Source of the DNA: Microdochium bolleyi
Taxonomy: Eukaryota > Ascomycota > Sordariomycetes > Xylariales > Microdochiaceae
Assembly (NCBI GenBank): GCA_001566295.1
Contig: KQ964251.1
Span: 1,059,838 to 1,123,837 of the forward strand
Length of the DNA stretch: 64,000 bases
Reading direction: 5' to 3'
Of the stretch, positions 22,603 to 35,300 are shown piece by piece. Both the position numbers and the translations under genes were made by a program. Positions within the stretch are counted from its first letter, which is position 1; every line of letters starts with the position of its first letter. The notes under the pieces are model-generated. The model was given only the letters and a program-made list of their open reading frames with translations. It was not told the origin of the DNA and ran no database searches.

Positions 22603-24217
22603 ATGGCCGCCTCGCCGCCGCCGCCGCCGCTCCCATCGTCCGCGGCGGCCTCAGCCACCCCCTCGACGCCCTCGTCCATCCCCCAGGCCCTCTGGGACGC
22701 CCAGATCCCGCTGCTCATCACGCACGCCGCCGCGCCCCTCAACGCCCCGCCCTTCGTCACTCTCGTCCCCCGCTTCAGCTACCTCGCCCTGCTGCTGCCG
22801 CGTCTCGGCGCCTACTTCGCCGTCTATGCCCTCCCGCCCTGCTCCAGCTTCCACCACGAGGACGTCCTCCTGCGCAACCTCGCTGTCGGCCTGCTCGCCG
22901 ACCTCTACCAGCCTACCCTGCCCTGGCGCCTGACCGTCAGCGACGGGCCGGGCTGGGACATTGCCGACACGTTCCTCAACAGCGCCAAGGAGGCCGACTT
23001 TGTGCGCAACGGCAACGCCCAGAGGATCATGTCTCTCTCCAAGGAGCACACGACGGCGCTGTGGAACGCCGTCCAGGACAGTGCGTCTGCCCTACCCTAC
23101 CCTACTGCTTGCTGCTTGCCGCTCGGGCCCAGGACCACAGCTTCTTCCTTCCTCCCGCGTCTATCAGACTAATCAAGGGGCACACATGGCGATGCAGACG
23201 ACTACCCCAGCTTCAACAGCATCAACACGCGCCTCCTCAACTCGTCCCGCGAGCTCAAGCATGTGCCCCTGAGGATATACATCCCGCAGCCGCAGACGGC
23301 CACGGCGCCTCTTCCTCCTCCTCCGCCGGGCCAGCAGCAGCCACCTGCCGGCTCGTTCAGGGTCGTGCAGAGCCTTGTGCCGGTCCGCGCGCCGGGTTCC
23401 GACCGTGAGTGCTTCTCGCTTCTCGTTCTTCTTCTCTCTCTTCCTCGCTTCTTCTCTTCCTCTCGTTCAAGTGCCATCGTTCAACCTCCTACCTACTGCC
23501 ATGACTGTGCCTGCATGTCGGGGGTGCGGCCAGTGATCCCTGTTTCTGGTCTTCCCCACTCGTGACTATAACCTGCATCAAAAACCAGGCTGTGCCGTGT
23601 CTCCCGGCTCCCTGGGTCCAGCCATGCACACTTTGTGTCAGAAGACTTCCCCTCCCTTCCGTGTTTCCATCACGTGCGAGACAAGAGATGCGCGTCACGG
23701 CTCGGGGGGAGAACCAACAGCGAAGCAGGCAGGGTCTATGCACCGCGGAAGAGAAGAAGAAAATCACAGACAAGAGATCTCCTGATCGACCAACCCCAGC
23801 CCGCCTCTCCAGCAGTGTTGTAATCAGATTTCACATCCCCGCTGCCACACCAAACCACACGGCTGCCCGTCGTCGCGCCACTCCCCAGATACACATACCC
23901 CAAGAAAACCACACACGGGACCGTCGCCACACTCCTCCTTTTCCTGGTCCTCGGCCCCCTTTCAAAAGAAAGTAGCACACAGGAATACCAAAAGACTAAT
24001 AAAAACCAATAACGCCCCAGGATCGCCACAGACCCTCGGCGCCGCGCTGCGCTCCCTGCTGCCCTCGCTGTTCCCGAGCTCGCGCGACCCGGTGCTCGCC
24101 GACGCCGTGCTGCACGGCAGCAGCGTGCCCTTTGCCGCGCCCCTTGACGAGCTCATGCGCGAGGCCGCGTACCCGGACGGCTGGCTCGGGCTCGTCGTCG
24201 TGCCGCTCGACATTTGA
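22603..24217 (+). CDS. ATG5: Autophagy-related protein 5 (Atg5)
   Basis: Atg5 is covalently linked to Atg12. With Atg16 it acts as the E3-like complex that lipidates Atg8 at the phagophore. 293 residues; exons 22603-23080, 23198-23404 and 24021-24217, phases matching. Family signatures: WDAQIPLLITH, VPRFSYLALLLPRL, GLLADLYQPTLPWRLTVSDG, WDIADTFLNSAKEADFVRNG, then GSFRVVQSLVP. The C-terminus reads SPQTLGAALRSLLPSLFPSS, then LMREAAYPDGWLGLVVVPLDI. Lys129 in the AKEADF motif corresponds to the lysine that accepts Atg12 in known Atg5 proteins. The N-terminal 28 residues are Ala/Pro/Ser-rich. Intron 2 is 616 bp, far longer than others in the window. Start: ATG at 22603 (gccATGGCC), just before the conserved part; the frame is open further upstream but only low-complexity. 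It lies 4.1 kb downstream of ATG2 on the same strand. Confidence 0.96.
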
Positions 24218-25376
24218 GGCGGAAGGGCGGAGGGGAGACTTTGGTTTGGGGGAGGTGTTGGGAGGAAGAAGAAGGTAGACTACATACCTGCGGATATAGA
24301 GCGTAGCATAAGGACGGCATTACAAGAAGAGTCTCGAGAATAGAAAGGGCGATGATTGGGCCTTGTGCAAAAGACTGCCGCGAGATGACGCATAACAACA
24401 GTAGGAGCACGGTCAGCGAGACCACACGCGCGGAAGTTCGGTGAAGCATGGCGACAGCACGGCTTGAGCAGCACGGGGCTGGGCGCATCCAAGCCTGGGG
24501 TGGTATACAACAATGTGCCAGCTTCGTCTGCACGTAATAGTCAAGTAAAAACCTATGACCTGCACGAGAACTACAATCGGTCACACTAGCAGAAAGGTGC
24601 GCGAATTGCGTGTATTTCTGTCAATCGCCAGAATCTCCCCGTGCCATTCTAGTAAATGTCGTGAGACCTGTGGAGGAACCTTTACTGTTCCCGATCTGTC
24701 TAGTCTTGGTATGAGAATAGAGGACGAACAAACAATGACAAGAGAACCCAGGAGGAGAGAATGAATATGTACAAGCTAACGCGCAGAACGCCCTCCTACG
24801 GTCGTTCTTTTTTGTCCCACCTCGTCGGAGGTGGGACCAATGGCCATTCTCAGCCATGCGCCTCCTTTAGCTCATGACGACGTGCCCGTCACAAGCAACC
24901 ATACAATAGCAGCGCCTCAGTTTTCCGCCCCTCCATGTGACGAAATAGATAGACAGCAAAGGCTGAAACAGCCCAACGCGACAGGCATAATTGGAATATG
25001 CTGGTTAACAAGATTTGGGGGTATATCCACCGTAGTGATTTGTGATGCTCTGCGGAGAGCCTCGAGGCAGAGAAAGAGCGGCCATGAGGATTGCGGATGA
25101 AAATGAAGCAAAGTTATGATGTGAGATGCGACAACACCGAGGTATGCAAGGATGTGGGGAAAATGACGAGTTCAAGAATAGCCTCAAGACTTTCTTCAGA
25201 GATGCTGCGGAGCAGATGTCCATGGGACCTCCCCGATGATAAAACACTGCCCGAAAGACAACCCCGCGCGAGGGGCTTGACGCAATAAAGAGGCTTCGAG
25301 GGTACGAAAGATCAGAGCACGCATGAAATGCCGAGGGCTTGAGCACTCTGCTTCCATTGCGCCACACAATGCGTGC
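24218..25376. other. Convergent intergenic region, ATG5 to Zn2Cys6 factor
   Basis: This 1.2-kb space between two 3' ends shows no gene. It should hold both 3' UTRs and terminators. Short open frames on both strands overlap and lack motifs. Confidence 0.6.
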
Positions 25377-28300
25377 TCATGGCCGAGATGTATGCGGATG
25401 ATGGCCGGCGAAAGCGGCCGACCCTGATGGCGGGTACATCTCCCCGGGGTGGCTAGTGACCGTGGTCGCGGGTGTCGTGCTGCTGGTCATGCTGGAGAAG
25501 CTCGAGTTGAGCGGAGGGTCTTCTCGGATCAGACGCAGGTCGCAGGCTAGCCCATAGAGGATATTGCGCTCGGATCTTAGGGGACTTGAGCGGTGCGCGA
25601 TGACGTCGAAGAACTCAATCGTGCGATTGAAGAGCTTCGCCAGGGTTTCCACCTCGACGAATCTAGACAGTATCGGATCTTGGTAACAAGCCGCCAGTGT
25701 GAGTAGATTACCCCATTGACTAAGACGATGAGTTAGCCACGCTTTCTTTGGACGTACAATACTGCAGGCAGATGACTTACGCATGAGCAGTGCCAAAGAT
25801 ATTAGTCACGATGATGCGCTGTCTTCGCGGCATACCATGGAAAGCACTGGTGCTCTCCATCAGAGCTTCTATACCGAGGCGTGCATAGTTGAGAGTTCGC
25901 GGGTCGACCCCGTCAGGGATAGGCTGGTTACCGACACGGATGTTCAGAGACTTGAAAGAATCAGGCTGCGGGAGTGCCGGGTTTTTATAGGCGCCGTACG
26001 GAATCGGCGCTTTCTCCAGGATATGGCGAACGAACGGACGATAGATGATGACTTGCGAACCCCAGTACTTTGCGCGAAGACGAGCAGAGAGAATGTCCGT
26101 CGCGGCAGGCTCATCCTCGTTCCATCTGAATGTGGGCGGCACCCATATGTTGCGTGATGTCTTGAGTTGCGTCTGTAGGACTTCGATCCCCTCATCGATT
26201 GTTTCCGGTGACTGAGGACGGTGTATCTTTTCCGGGTTGTACAGATGGCTGTGGATCTCGTTGAGCTGTCGGCGGAGATGGAGCTGGGCGAAGTAGCTCG
26301 CGCACACCTCGTCCTTGTAGCCGTGCCCAGTCACGAATCCCATGTTAGGGTACGGCATGTTATCTTCGTGTTGCATGATGGGACTCTGGGACAGAGGGAG
26401 TTCGGCAAGTATGTCACTAGTCGCCATGAGTTAGGTTAGCAGCTTATCAGCAAAGGGAAGACTGGTCACCGCACCTTTCGAGCTGTAAGCAGGTCCAGTA
26501 GGCGAGTAGAAGCTGGTTGTCCCTCCTGGATTCAACAGGCACATAGCCATGGTTGAGCTTGATCTCCTGGAACCGATATATGCTCCTAATCAAAGAGTTA
26601 GCAGGTGACAGCAGTCGAGTGACCATGCATTACAACGTACGTTCTCATGATCTCCTGGAGGACCGTGCAGCCCTGTTTGATATATGCCCAGCTTTCCACA
26701 GCTCTTGCAAGCTGCCCGTGGTATAAACCTGCCAATACCCAGGCGTACACGTGCTTGAGGCTCATCCCACCCAGGTGGCTTCCCATAATGTCAGTAGCTA
26801 GGGCGAAGTACTCCAATCCGGGAATAACGTCGTAGTTGCGCTTCATCTGCGTCGGGCGGACCCCTGTTCCGTTACCCTGCATGGACGTGCGGCGGCTTGG
26901 CATCGTCCGATCGTAATCCTGCGGGGAGGGTAGACCAGAAGACTGCGAATGTGAGACGAAGCCAGGCGGCGAACCATGAATGGGAGACATTGCGCCGCCA
27001 TTGCGCATGGACGGGGACCGATGAGGCTGTGGCTCGCTGTAATCTGTGACCACATCCGGTATCCGGTCTTTGTTCAAACAGATCTTTCCGAGTGCGCACA
27101 CCAGCAGCACCACGGCGCTCGTGATGCTGCGGAACGGATGGCCTGGCTTGTAGAAATTGAAGGACGGCATTGTCTCATCGCCGCCGGGCGACCGTTTCCT
27201 CTTGGAGCCAACAGCCTCGGGAAGTGACGGAGCAGCAGAGGTTGGCTGGCTGACAAATTTGGAATTGCTGCTGGAGCGCATGTTCGACTTGTTTGTGTGC
27301 TGCGGTATCTCCTTGAGGAACAGCACGACAAGGGCATCAAGCTCTTCCAGAATCATGATCGGGTGCATGTTCAGGATGTTGTTCTTGAAGCTTTCGACAT
27401 ATGCAAGCACAGTCGGAGCGGAGAAGTCGGGGTTACCATCCGTATTGATGACACCTCCTCTGTACACCGCCCCCGGCGCCGGCGACAGGCCTCCTGTCTG
27501 GCCCCATACCTCCGAGTTGGGCGCTGGGGAGGGCGCCTCTGAGTTGTCGTCCTGATATTCCGTCAAGATATTGTCGGCTCTCTGGTGGTCTGAATGGTCC
27601 GCGTGTGGTGCCGGCTCTAGTGTTGACCCTTCGCCTGAACCACATACGCGCAGTAGGCCGCGTAGCTTTTCCTGTCGGATCGGGAACTCTTCCACATATC
27701 CAATGCGTTCTGCAACCAAGTGACGCTTGACAAGATCGTGTATAGATGTCCACTTCAGTAACAATCCAGCAGAAGTGGTGTGATTTGCTGGCAGTTTCGT
27801 CTTTCCGGCGACCGGTGGTCCTGGCTTCTCATCACTGTCGTTGTGCTCCCACTTCTGCAGCGTCGTGACTGCCGCTTCAGTGTCCATGCCACCATTGCTG
27901 TCTTCCATTGGTTGACCTTCACGGTCGTCCTCGAGCGACTCGCGGTCCATGGGCCCAGCGCCATCATGGTAGTCCTCGCCCTCGATCGATTCGATCTTGC
28001 AATCTGCTGTGGCATTGGGCTGGGAGTTGATCGCGCGTTCAACGTGGGTTAATCGTCTTTCCACCTTGCTAATCGCACCAACCATTTCATCGCGCAGGCC
28101 AGCTAGATAGTCCATGATATCGGCATTGGCCTTATCGGTCCTAAAGGTGAAGGGGTCAGTGGAAATCCTGCGGGTTCGTCCTCGGCACTACGTACTGCTT
28201 AGGTTGCGGATCCCGGAACACACAATTGATGTTCCTTTCCCTACACGTCTTGCAAGGTTTTGTCTCGTCGCATTTGGCCTTGAGTTGTCGACAAGAATCA

Positions 28301-29052
28301 CACGCCTATATCATGGATGGTTAGCGTGCTGCTGTGACGTTTATAACTACGTCTTAGGCTGGTATCGGTCCTCGGCGTACCTGGGACGCTCTCGTCGCTT
28401 TGCGTTTCGCGCTCGAGGCTTGCTGAATATCTATCTGCGGATGGTATGACATGGGCGGCGGTACGTGGCCGCCATGGCCGTAAGGCCCGCCATCGTAGTG
28501 CTGGTGATGGGGCACTGGTGTGGGAGGGACAGAGAAGGCGGTCGGCGGTGGCCTGTATGCGTTGGGCGACTGCGCCATGGGCGGGCCGTTCTCGTAGCTC
28601 ATTTGCCGTGGTGGCTCTGGTGGCGGTTGGACTGGCCGGTGGTGAGGCGCGTGTGTTGTCGGCGGGAGGTTGTCGACGGGATGGCCTGTCGAGTTTGGTC
28701 TTCGAAGTTGCGACAGCGGAGGCTCGTCGTTGGGGTCCCGCTTCACCATGGGCTCGCGCATCGGGTAGTGGTAGTGCGCCTGCTGCGCTGGCGAAGGCGG
28801 AGGGTGGTGTCGCTGGTGGTCCTGCATTGGAGGGAAAGCCTCGGGCTCATGATGGCGGCGGTCGTCGTGATGATGCTGTGCTAGAGGCGCCGGGGACTCT
28901 GGCGGGCGCGTGAATGGATGCGTAGGGTGATATGGGGGAGCATGTGAAGCATGAGAAGGGTGATGCGGCGGAGGGACCGGGTGAGGCAGTGTCGACCAGG
29001 AAGACGTGCTCGTCAAGCGAGGACGTTTAGACTCGGGCGGTGCGGGTTCCAT
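25377..29052 (-). CDS. Zn(II)2Cys6 fungal-specific transcription factor
   Basis: Predicted DNA-binding regulator, 1123 residues. Exons 29052-28381, 28305-28196, 28140-26641, 26585-26475, 26416-25781 and 25719-25377, all phases fitting. Residues 1-215 are His/Pro-rich and disordered. The binuclear zinc cluster starts right after the first intron: Cys226, 229, 236, 242, 245, 252, a perfect C-X2-C-X6-C-X5-C-X2-C-X6-C. It is preceded by a basic KRKATRASQ segment. A dimerisation-like helix follows (DYLAGLRDEMVGAISKVERR). The middle holds a nuclear-type basic patch (GSKRKRSPGGD). The fungal_trans region covers roughly residues 500-1000, with GMSLKHVYAWVLAGLYHGQLAR, YWTCLQLESDILAELPLS and LRAKYWGSQVIIYRPFVR. 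The basic arm plus zinc cluster recalls CLR-1/ClrA-type regulators from memory, but I cannot assign orthology. Start: ATG 29052; an in-frame ATG at 29112 is possible. Confidence 0.9.
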
Positions 29053-29310
29053 GCTCGGAGAGATATATGTGTAGCGATGCAAGTCATGCGACGTGACAGA
29101 CCAGCACAGCACAGATCAATGAGCAGTGGCAGCTGGGTAACGGGGCAAGTGGCCATGGAAGATCAGAACGACTATCGGTGGACGTTTCCCGGTCGAGAAG
29201 CGCCGTTTCGGAGCTCAGCAGGGTTTGGGATGTGTAGGTAGGAGGAAGCAGGACTGGTATCTCAGAGGTACACAAAACCATACGCCTCTGTCCGATCCAG
29301 ACGGTGGGCT

Positions 29311-29392
29311 GGGGGGGGGGGGGGGGGGGGGGAGGGGGGGGGGGGGGCTAGAATTCCTCCTTTGTGCGGGGGGGGGGGGGGGGGGGGGGGGG
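29311..29392. repeat. Three long G-runs (G22, G14, G25)
   Basis: Runs of G occur on the plus strand at 29311-29332, 29334-29347 and 29368-29392, the first two separated by a single A. They begin 259 bp upstream of the Zn2Cys6 start codon. On the coding strand they are C-runs in the promoter or leader. The plus strand could form G-quadruplex structures. Exact lengths in an assembly are unreliable. Confidence 0.9.
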
Positions 29393-32300
29393 CGTGAACA
29401 ACGGAGGGTGGGGAGACAGATCCTGGGCTCTAATTGGTGCGCAATGACATACGGGCCCAAGAGGGAGGGTGGTGGAAAGGCGGGAACAACTGCGGAATGG
29501 GCACCGACAGACAGACGGGCAGGCAAGAGAGTCGCGCTTGCGGGCGTTGGCCAGTGCCGTTTCGTCGTGCTGGTGGCAGAGGCTAGACGTCAGGAATCCG
29601 GAGAGCTGGGAAGATTCGACAGAGTCCGTGCCCGAGCCAGAGCGCGATCTGCAGTTGGGCAGAGACACGGTGGACAGGTGCGTGGAGAAAGACAGGAAGG
29701 ATGGGTACTCCGTACAACGCGCGCAAAGTTCGGGCTTCCCAGCTGCCTGTGCTCCCGAGCCAGCAGCCTGGGTGTGCGCGCAGGGTGGTCGAGGAGGAGG
29801 GGCCTGGCGAAGGAATGACGAAGGACGAAAAGGGCAGCTCTGGCGGCGCTGGTCCGTGAAGCGCCTGCAATGATAAAAGTAAAAGGACGTCAAAAGGCCC
29901 CGGCTAGCAACGACGGAGCTTGGATGGGCAGGCGAAAGGGGCACGGCAGCACGAGCTAACGTCGTTAGCCCAGGGGCTGGTGGGAGCTTGCGGGCACGGG
30001 GCGGGCAGGCGAGCGAGCGAGCGAGGAGTGGTGGCGGGCCCGGACTGAGAGACAGACAATCAATGGAAGAAGAAGCTTTGGCGAGAGTCGTGACACGGAC
30101 ACGCGCCGCGCCCAGCTGCCGAGAACAGGACAATGGAGGCGATCCGACGGCAGGCGCCGAAAAAGAGTGTACGGTGCCTGCGCCCTGGGCCTGCCTGGAG
30201 GCTAGGTTGCTGCGTACCGTGCGCGGGCAGCAGACTCGACGTGCGGATGACGACGTCCCGACGCGGGCGCCACCTCCGAGCTGTCTTGCACTTTGTCGCT
30301 TCTCGACTGCCTGTTGTTTCTTCTTCTTGTCGGCTGCAGCCCCTGGCCCCAGGGACAGCCGGCCCTTCCTGGAACCTGGAAGCCTCATGGTCGAGGTCCT
30401 GCTCGATGGGCCTCGTGGGCGCCGGCCGGGTGGGTCTTTGCTGCAGCAGGGGCCTCTTTGTAGCGTCGGCTGGCCGATATTGTAGGCTCCACAGCAACGG
30501 TACGGTTCAGTGCGGCTGGGCTTGGCCAGCAGGGTCGTCAGTTGCAGGTTTTTTCCCTGTCGCCTCGAGAGCACGGCCGATCGCTGGCTGGCATGCCTTC
30601 ACTGTGGTGTGATCTGTTTGTTGACGAGCGATGCACACTGCCCAGTGACGGGATGCATCTCTGTGAGACTATGGCTGAACCGCATGAGCTGGCACGAGAA
30701 GTCCGGCCAGCCAGGCAGACAAGACTTAGCGGACATGTACCTTTAAGGAACGCAGCCGGTTGATTGACTGACAGACGGAGCGGGTTGATCGTTCGTTGCT
30801 TCTTCACCTCGCCGTCCCCACCCCACCCAGGATAGCTCGAAACTCGGCGCCAGCGCCAGCATCCTTTCTGGCTCTGCTCCTTCGCAGAGTTTGAGCCAAG
30901 GCTGTCAAACAAGGCGATGCCAAATTCTTACAGGTCCCGAGTCTGTGGCACACGCATTCGCCTTCTCACCGCACTGAACCTAACCGGGCCAGCCATGCCA
31001 TGCCATGCCACCCGGCAACACGAGTCCGCCACATTGATGGGGCCGACAGTCGCCAATTACCGGATCGCTGGCTCGCCCTCGCAACTTTTTGCCTTCGTCA
31101 GCGACCCATCGAGTCAAGCACGCACACCATGACCGGCGACCAAGAGCTCTAGCGCTTCATCTTGGCGGAGCCTTGACCAGGCGGTGAGACAATCCCTCTG
31201 TGGCGCGGTCTGGCAAGAGGATGGCTATCCTCGCTGACCGCCATCCCTCGTGGGCCAGCCATCACGATGGTCAGTGTCGAGACCGGAGTCGGTTCCGATC
31301 GGGGACTCGTCTGTACATGCCGACCGACACAGAGGAAGTGGTTCACGAGAAGATCAGGGTACGTCAACAAGCCCGACATCAGGCATAAGCATCATCCTCC
31401 TGCATCAGGATATGTAGGGATTCATGGGGCTCTCTTTTTGTGATCAGTCACGTCGTCGCCTGCAACTTGCGACTGTCGCAGCAGCTTCATGACCCCGACC
31501 AGCTTCGACGTCTGGAAAAAATTTGGGCTCCCATGCCAAGTGCCGTTCCCGTGACTGTTCATGTATCGCTGCCCCGACCCGCGGGTCGGTTGTCTTGTCT
31601 GTTTTCTGAGCCGGACGGGAAGACGCCATTATACGCTCAAATACTATAGCCGCAATCTCAGTCCCCCTTGTACGGAAAGGCTTGGCATGACGGATGTTTC
31701 ACCTGAGGCCAGCGGGTACCGCAGTCGTTCGTGATTCGTAAAGAAGCATGTTAATAACCACAGCACATATCTCTGGGGCTAGAAACTCTGTCGTTCGTCA
31801 TCCGCCAGTACAGGGTACAGCAGCAGGCCAGTGCACTCAGGATGACATTTCACACTGCCTCCGAAGCGGACGGAAGACTCCTCTGGTGGACCTACGTCCA
31901 ATCACTTGGCAGGCAACACTCCCCCACAGCAATTGCAACTTGCACGTGCCGGCCTCAGGTTGAGCCTCGTGAGTCATGACGATGGCTGCGCTGTTTGCAC
32001 AACTGCTCCTCCGCTCCGACATGTGAAGCCGTGCACTCTGTGATTGCTTTTCCCGTCACATTTGGGGGGGTGGAGGCGCTGGTCAACATGAGAATCGCGG
32101 CAATTTGACACATCGTTTCCTGTGGCCAGCAACGTGTGTGTGGCTGTGGATGACCAGCACCTCGAGTTGTCTGCAGCCGTGCGAGGGCGCCGTCAGCCTG
32201 GGACGGTCGATCCCTCATCCTCTTCATAAGTTGTTTGTGCCGACGGTCGCCCGGTCGCTGTGGGCAAAGCCAGCAAACCTAAAAAGTGCTCACATGATGA

Positions 32301-35300
32301 AATCAAGACGATCTGATTACGAAACCCCGGAGGTTGTCCAGGTCATCTGACCAGCCTGGGGAAGTCCTGGGTCTGCCACAAAAGCCCCCACCTGCACGGA
32401 AGGCAATCAACGGCGCGGGCCAAAGCTCGGCACCCATTGATCTTGGCTAGGGCGGCAAAGGGAAATGCACAGATCTGGCCGTCCTCACGGAACAACTACC
32501 TAGATGGATCGGGACAGTCGCTTGACGACTGACGGTCCTCAAAGGCAAACCCGTGACCTTGTCTTGGTACTTTTGACGACCTGCTGCCCCGCGCGCCCAT
32601 TGAGGAAGAACAAAGGCCCCTTCCGCTCACATTAGGGTTCGACCTCGTCACGGGAGCTAAACAACGGGATCCATCCATCCCGCTCCCGTTCTCGCCCGTT
32701 GCGGCCCTTCCCCTCCGTCGGTCGTGCAAAAAGTTAAAAGGACTCCAACGAAACGACAATGGTATCAGCCCCACTCGAGTCTCGGTACAGCTTGGCTACA
32801 CTTTACCGAGCGAGCATCTGTACGCGTAGCGTCGCGTTGGTATATGTGTCGTGGGTGCTGATTCACCCTAGCGTGCATGGTATCACCCTGAGAATGTGAC
32901 CACAAGATGGCGAGAACGTTTGCGTGCGGTCCCAGAGAGGCATGCAATCATTCAGTCATACTGCAACATAGTAGCACGACCTGGAGGAGAGGAATGGCGC
33001 GTTGATTGCGCTCCTCACGTCCGTTTGGAGTACCTAAGGTCACTAATTACATACAAGCTGCGAGCGGACGACTCTCTCGGGGGATTCCGACAGAGACCTC
33101 TCTATCCCCGCTATGCTGCATGGCAGCAGCGCAGTGTATCACATGTCTAGGTCTCAGGAGGCAAGCGGGTGTTGTTGTGCTTCAGTGTCTCCAAGGTCGA
33201 GCTGTATCAAACGGCCCAGAACAGCGTCCAAGCCTCAGAGTCCTGTGAGCCAGCAGCACGGGGGCCAGCACGTGGCCGGGAGTGCATCACCGCTCCGAGC
33301 TCTCCCAAGCGTGCAGGCAAGGTGTATCCGAAGCCCCTGCCAAAACCCCCACTCTCCTCCACAGGACGCTTTTCGGGACTCCCCAACCCCTCCAGGTTCT
33401 TCTGCATCGGAATCCTCCATCAACTCTGACGCCTTTCATGGCGCGTACCTCCAGGGCCTCGGCACCGACTCGACAGTACCCTGACATGGGTTCGAAGCAC
33501 AATCCGTCACCAGGGGCTACATCGCACCAAGAAGAACCATGGCTGCTCCGTCACAGCTCTGGGCGCCACGGCCTTGGCAGAACTCTCGTTGCTGATCCGA
33601 GGATGCAGCACCGTTTGCTCTGCCCAGGCCGCGCCGTCAATGTCTCGACGCAAGTGAGGCGGCAGAGATGCCCGTCGTACGTAGTCCATGGGGATTCGCC
33701 AAAGGCATGCCCAATGCAGAGTCACAACAGCTCGAGAAGGGTCGCGACAGGCTGGCAGCAACCGAGGCAGACTCGCACTGCAGCACGGATAAGCCAAGAC
33801 GGCTGCCCTCAACCTGGCCTTGTGCGACACCGGTACGGCAGGCAAGCAACGCAAGACCGTTGCAACCACCACGGAGACCCCCCTCGGAGCGGGACACCAC
33901 TCCAGTCAGCATCCAGATTCCCCATGTACTGGCTGGTCATCCCGTGATAGATCGCCGTCCACAAACAGGGCGCGAGACCCCAGCCGCCCAGCTGTTCTAC
34001 AGCAGGCAAACAGTGAGGGCCCGGGAACATAATGCACCGCCTGCCAGGCCAATCCGCCCAAGACGGCGTAATGTCGTCCATCGCTGAGGTCGTTGCGCCC
34101 GTGTGAGTGGCTCAGAGGATGATGGGTGCTGTTGGACTATGCCACAATCTCAGTTATTCGCACCATGACCAGCTCACTGCACGGACCCGTGAAGGACGCC
34201 TTCTTAAGCCCCACGTCAGATTCCAGAAGCCTGCGGCCAACCTTCAACGTAAAATCTAGCTTCACAGGATTGGCTCGAACCAACATGTTTGTCGTTCTCC
34301 ATCACGAGGGCCGCATGATGCTCTCGGCTGGAGTGCGGAGTATGACTGGTTGTTTTCGACAAGTATCGTGCTTGCAAACACTTTTGTGCACAATCCAGGC
34401 ATGCAGCCTGTCATAGGTCTAACGGAAAGCCTGGCTCCAACCATTTCAGTGCGCGACATCTTCCGAGACAGGTCATACTCCGCATTCGCTCGGCGTGGTA
34501 GCAAATCCTCCACCCTCGGGCACATCATCAGATCGTACTGGATCTCCTTGTGCGGTGCTGACTTCTCGGCTGCCATTGCCGATCGACGACTTTTACACAG
34601 CCGGTCTGCCAGGATCGCATTGCCTGTCCCGAAATGTGTGACGCTGAGCGGAATCCGAGAGACTCACCGGCCACGGCAATCAATCATGAGGTCACGACCA
34701 TGGTGTCCGAGCGTCGCAACGTCGAGGGCTGCGCTTTGGACCAAGAAGACTTGACATCGAATGAGTCTAGCACCAAAATGGCACTGACGAAACCATGCGA
34801 CGACTTGGCCTGGTCAGGGCTTCGGACTTGACGAGTAGTCGCTTTCTCGCTCCGGATCGTCGTTATCCGAACCACAAGTGAAGTCTAACTCTGCGTGGTC
34901 TTTGCCTGTGCACCCTAGGCTGCCGATCACCCAGGCAGTGAGTACTGCCTCGACTCCAGCGACTTGAACCGCGTGAAGCGATGCATTTCCGGACTGGGAT
35001 TGTGGGCGCAAACCTTCCACCGTGCCGGTAACTAGCCTCAGATCCGAAGCGCAGACGGCATTTCACGGTGGCTACTCCGTCTCCGTACCTATCCTTGGCT
35101 TCGTTCAGGCCATTTGACCCGTCTCCCCGTACTACAGTATCAAGAAGCGCCCGTCGCTGCCCCGATCCAGCAAGCTATCAAACCCCTGACGCCTCAGCAC
35201 GAGTCAGCGCAAGTAATTGGCAGTCGGTGGCTGCTGAATCTGGCGGCGTGATGCCCCAATATCGCTAGGCTTCAATTTCAGTACGGATTGTGGCCGTTTC

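Noticed and set aside
29348..30574. 408-codon open frame on the minus strand upstream of the Zn2Cys6 gene
   Set aside because: It is Pro/Ser/Arg-rich, runs through the G/C homopolymers, has no motif, and other frames are equally open. It fits a pyrimidine-rich leader or promoter better than a protein.
32632..32640. Telomere-like 'ttaggg' (also near 38831)
   Set aside because: Single units only, no tandem array, so not an interstitial telomere.
33486..33500. tRNA B-box-like 'gggttcgaagca'
   Set aside because: No matching A-box, no cloverleaf stems and no terminator T-run nearby.
33282..33947. 221-codon frame in the gene-poor block
   Set aside because: No motif, no codon bias, overlapped by comparable frames on both strands.
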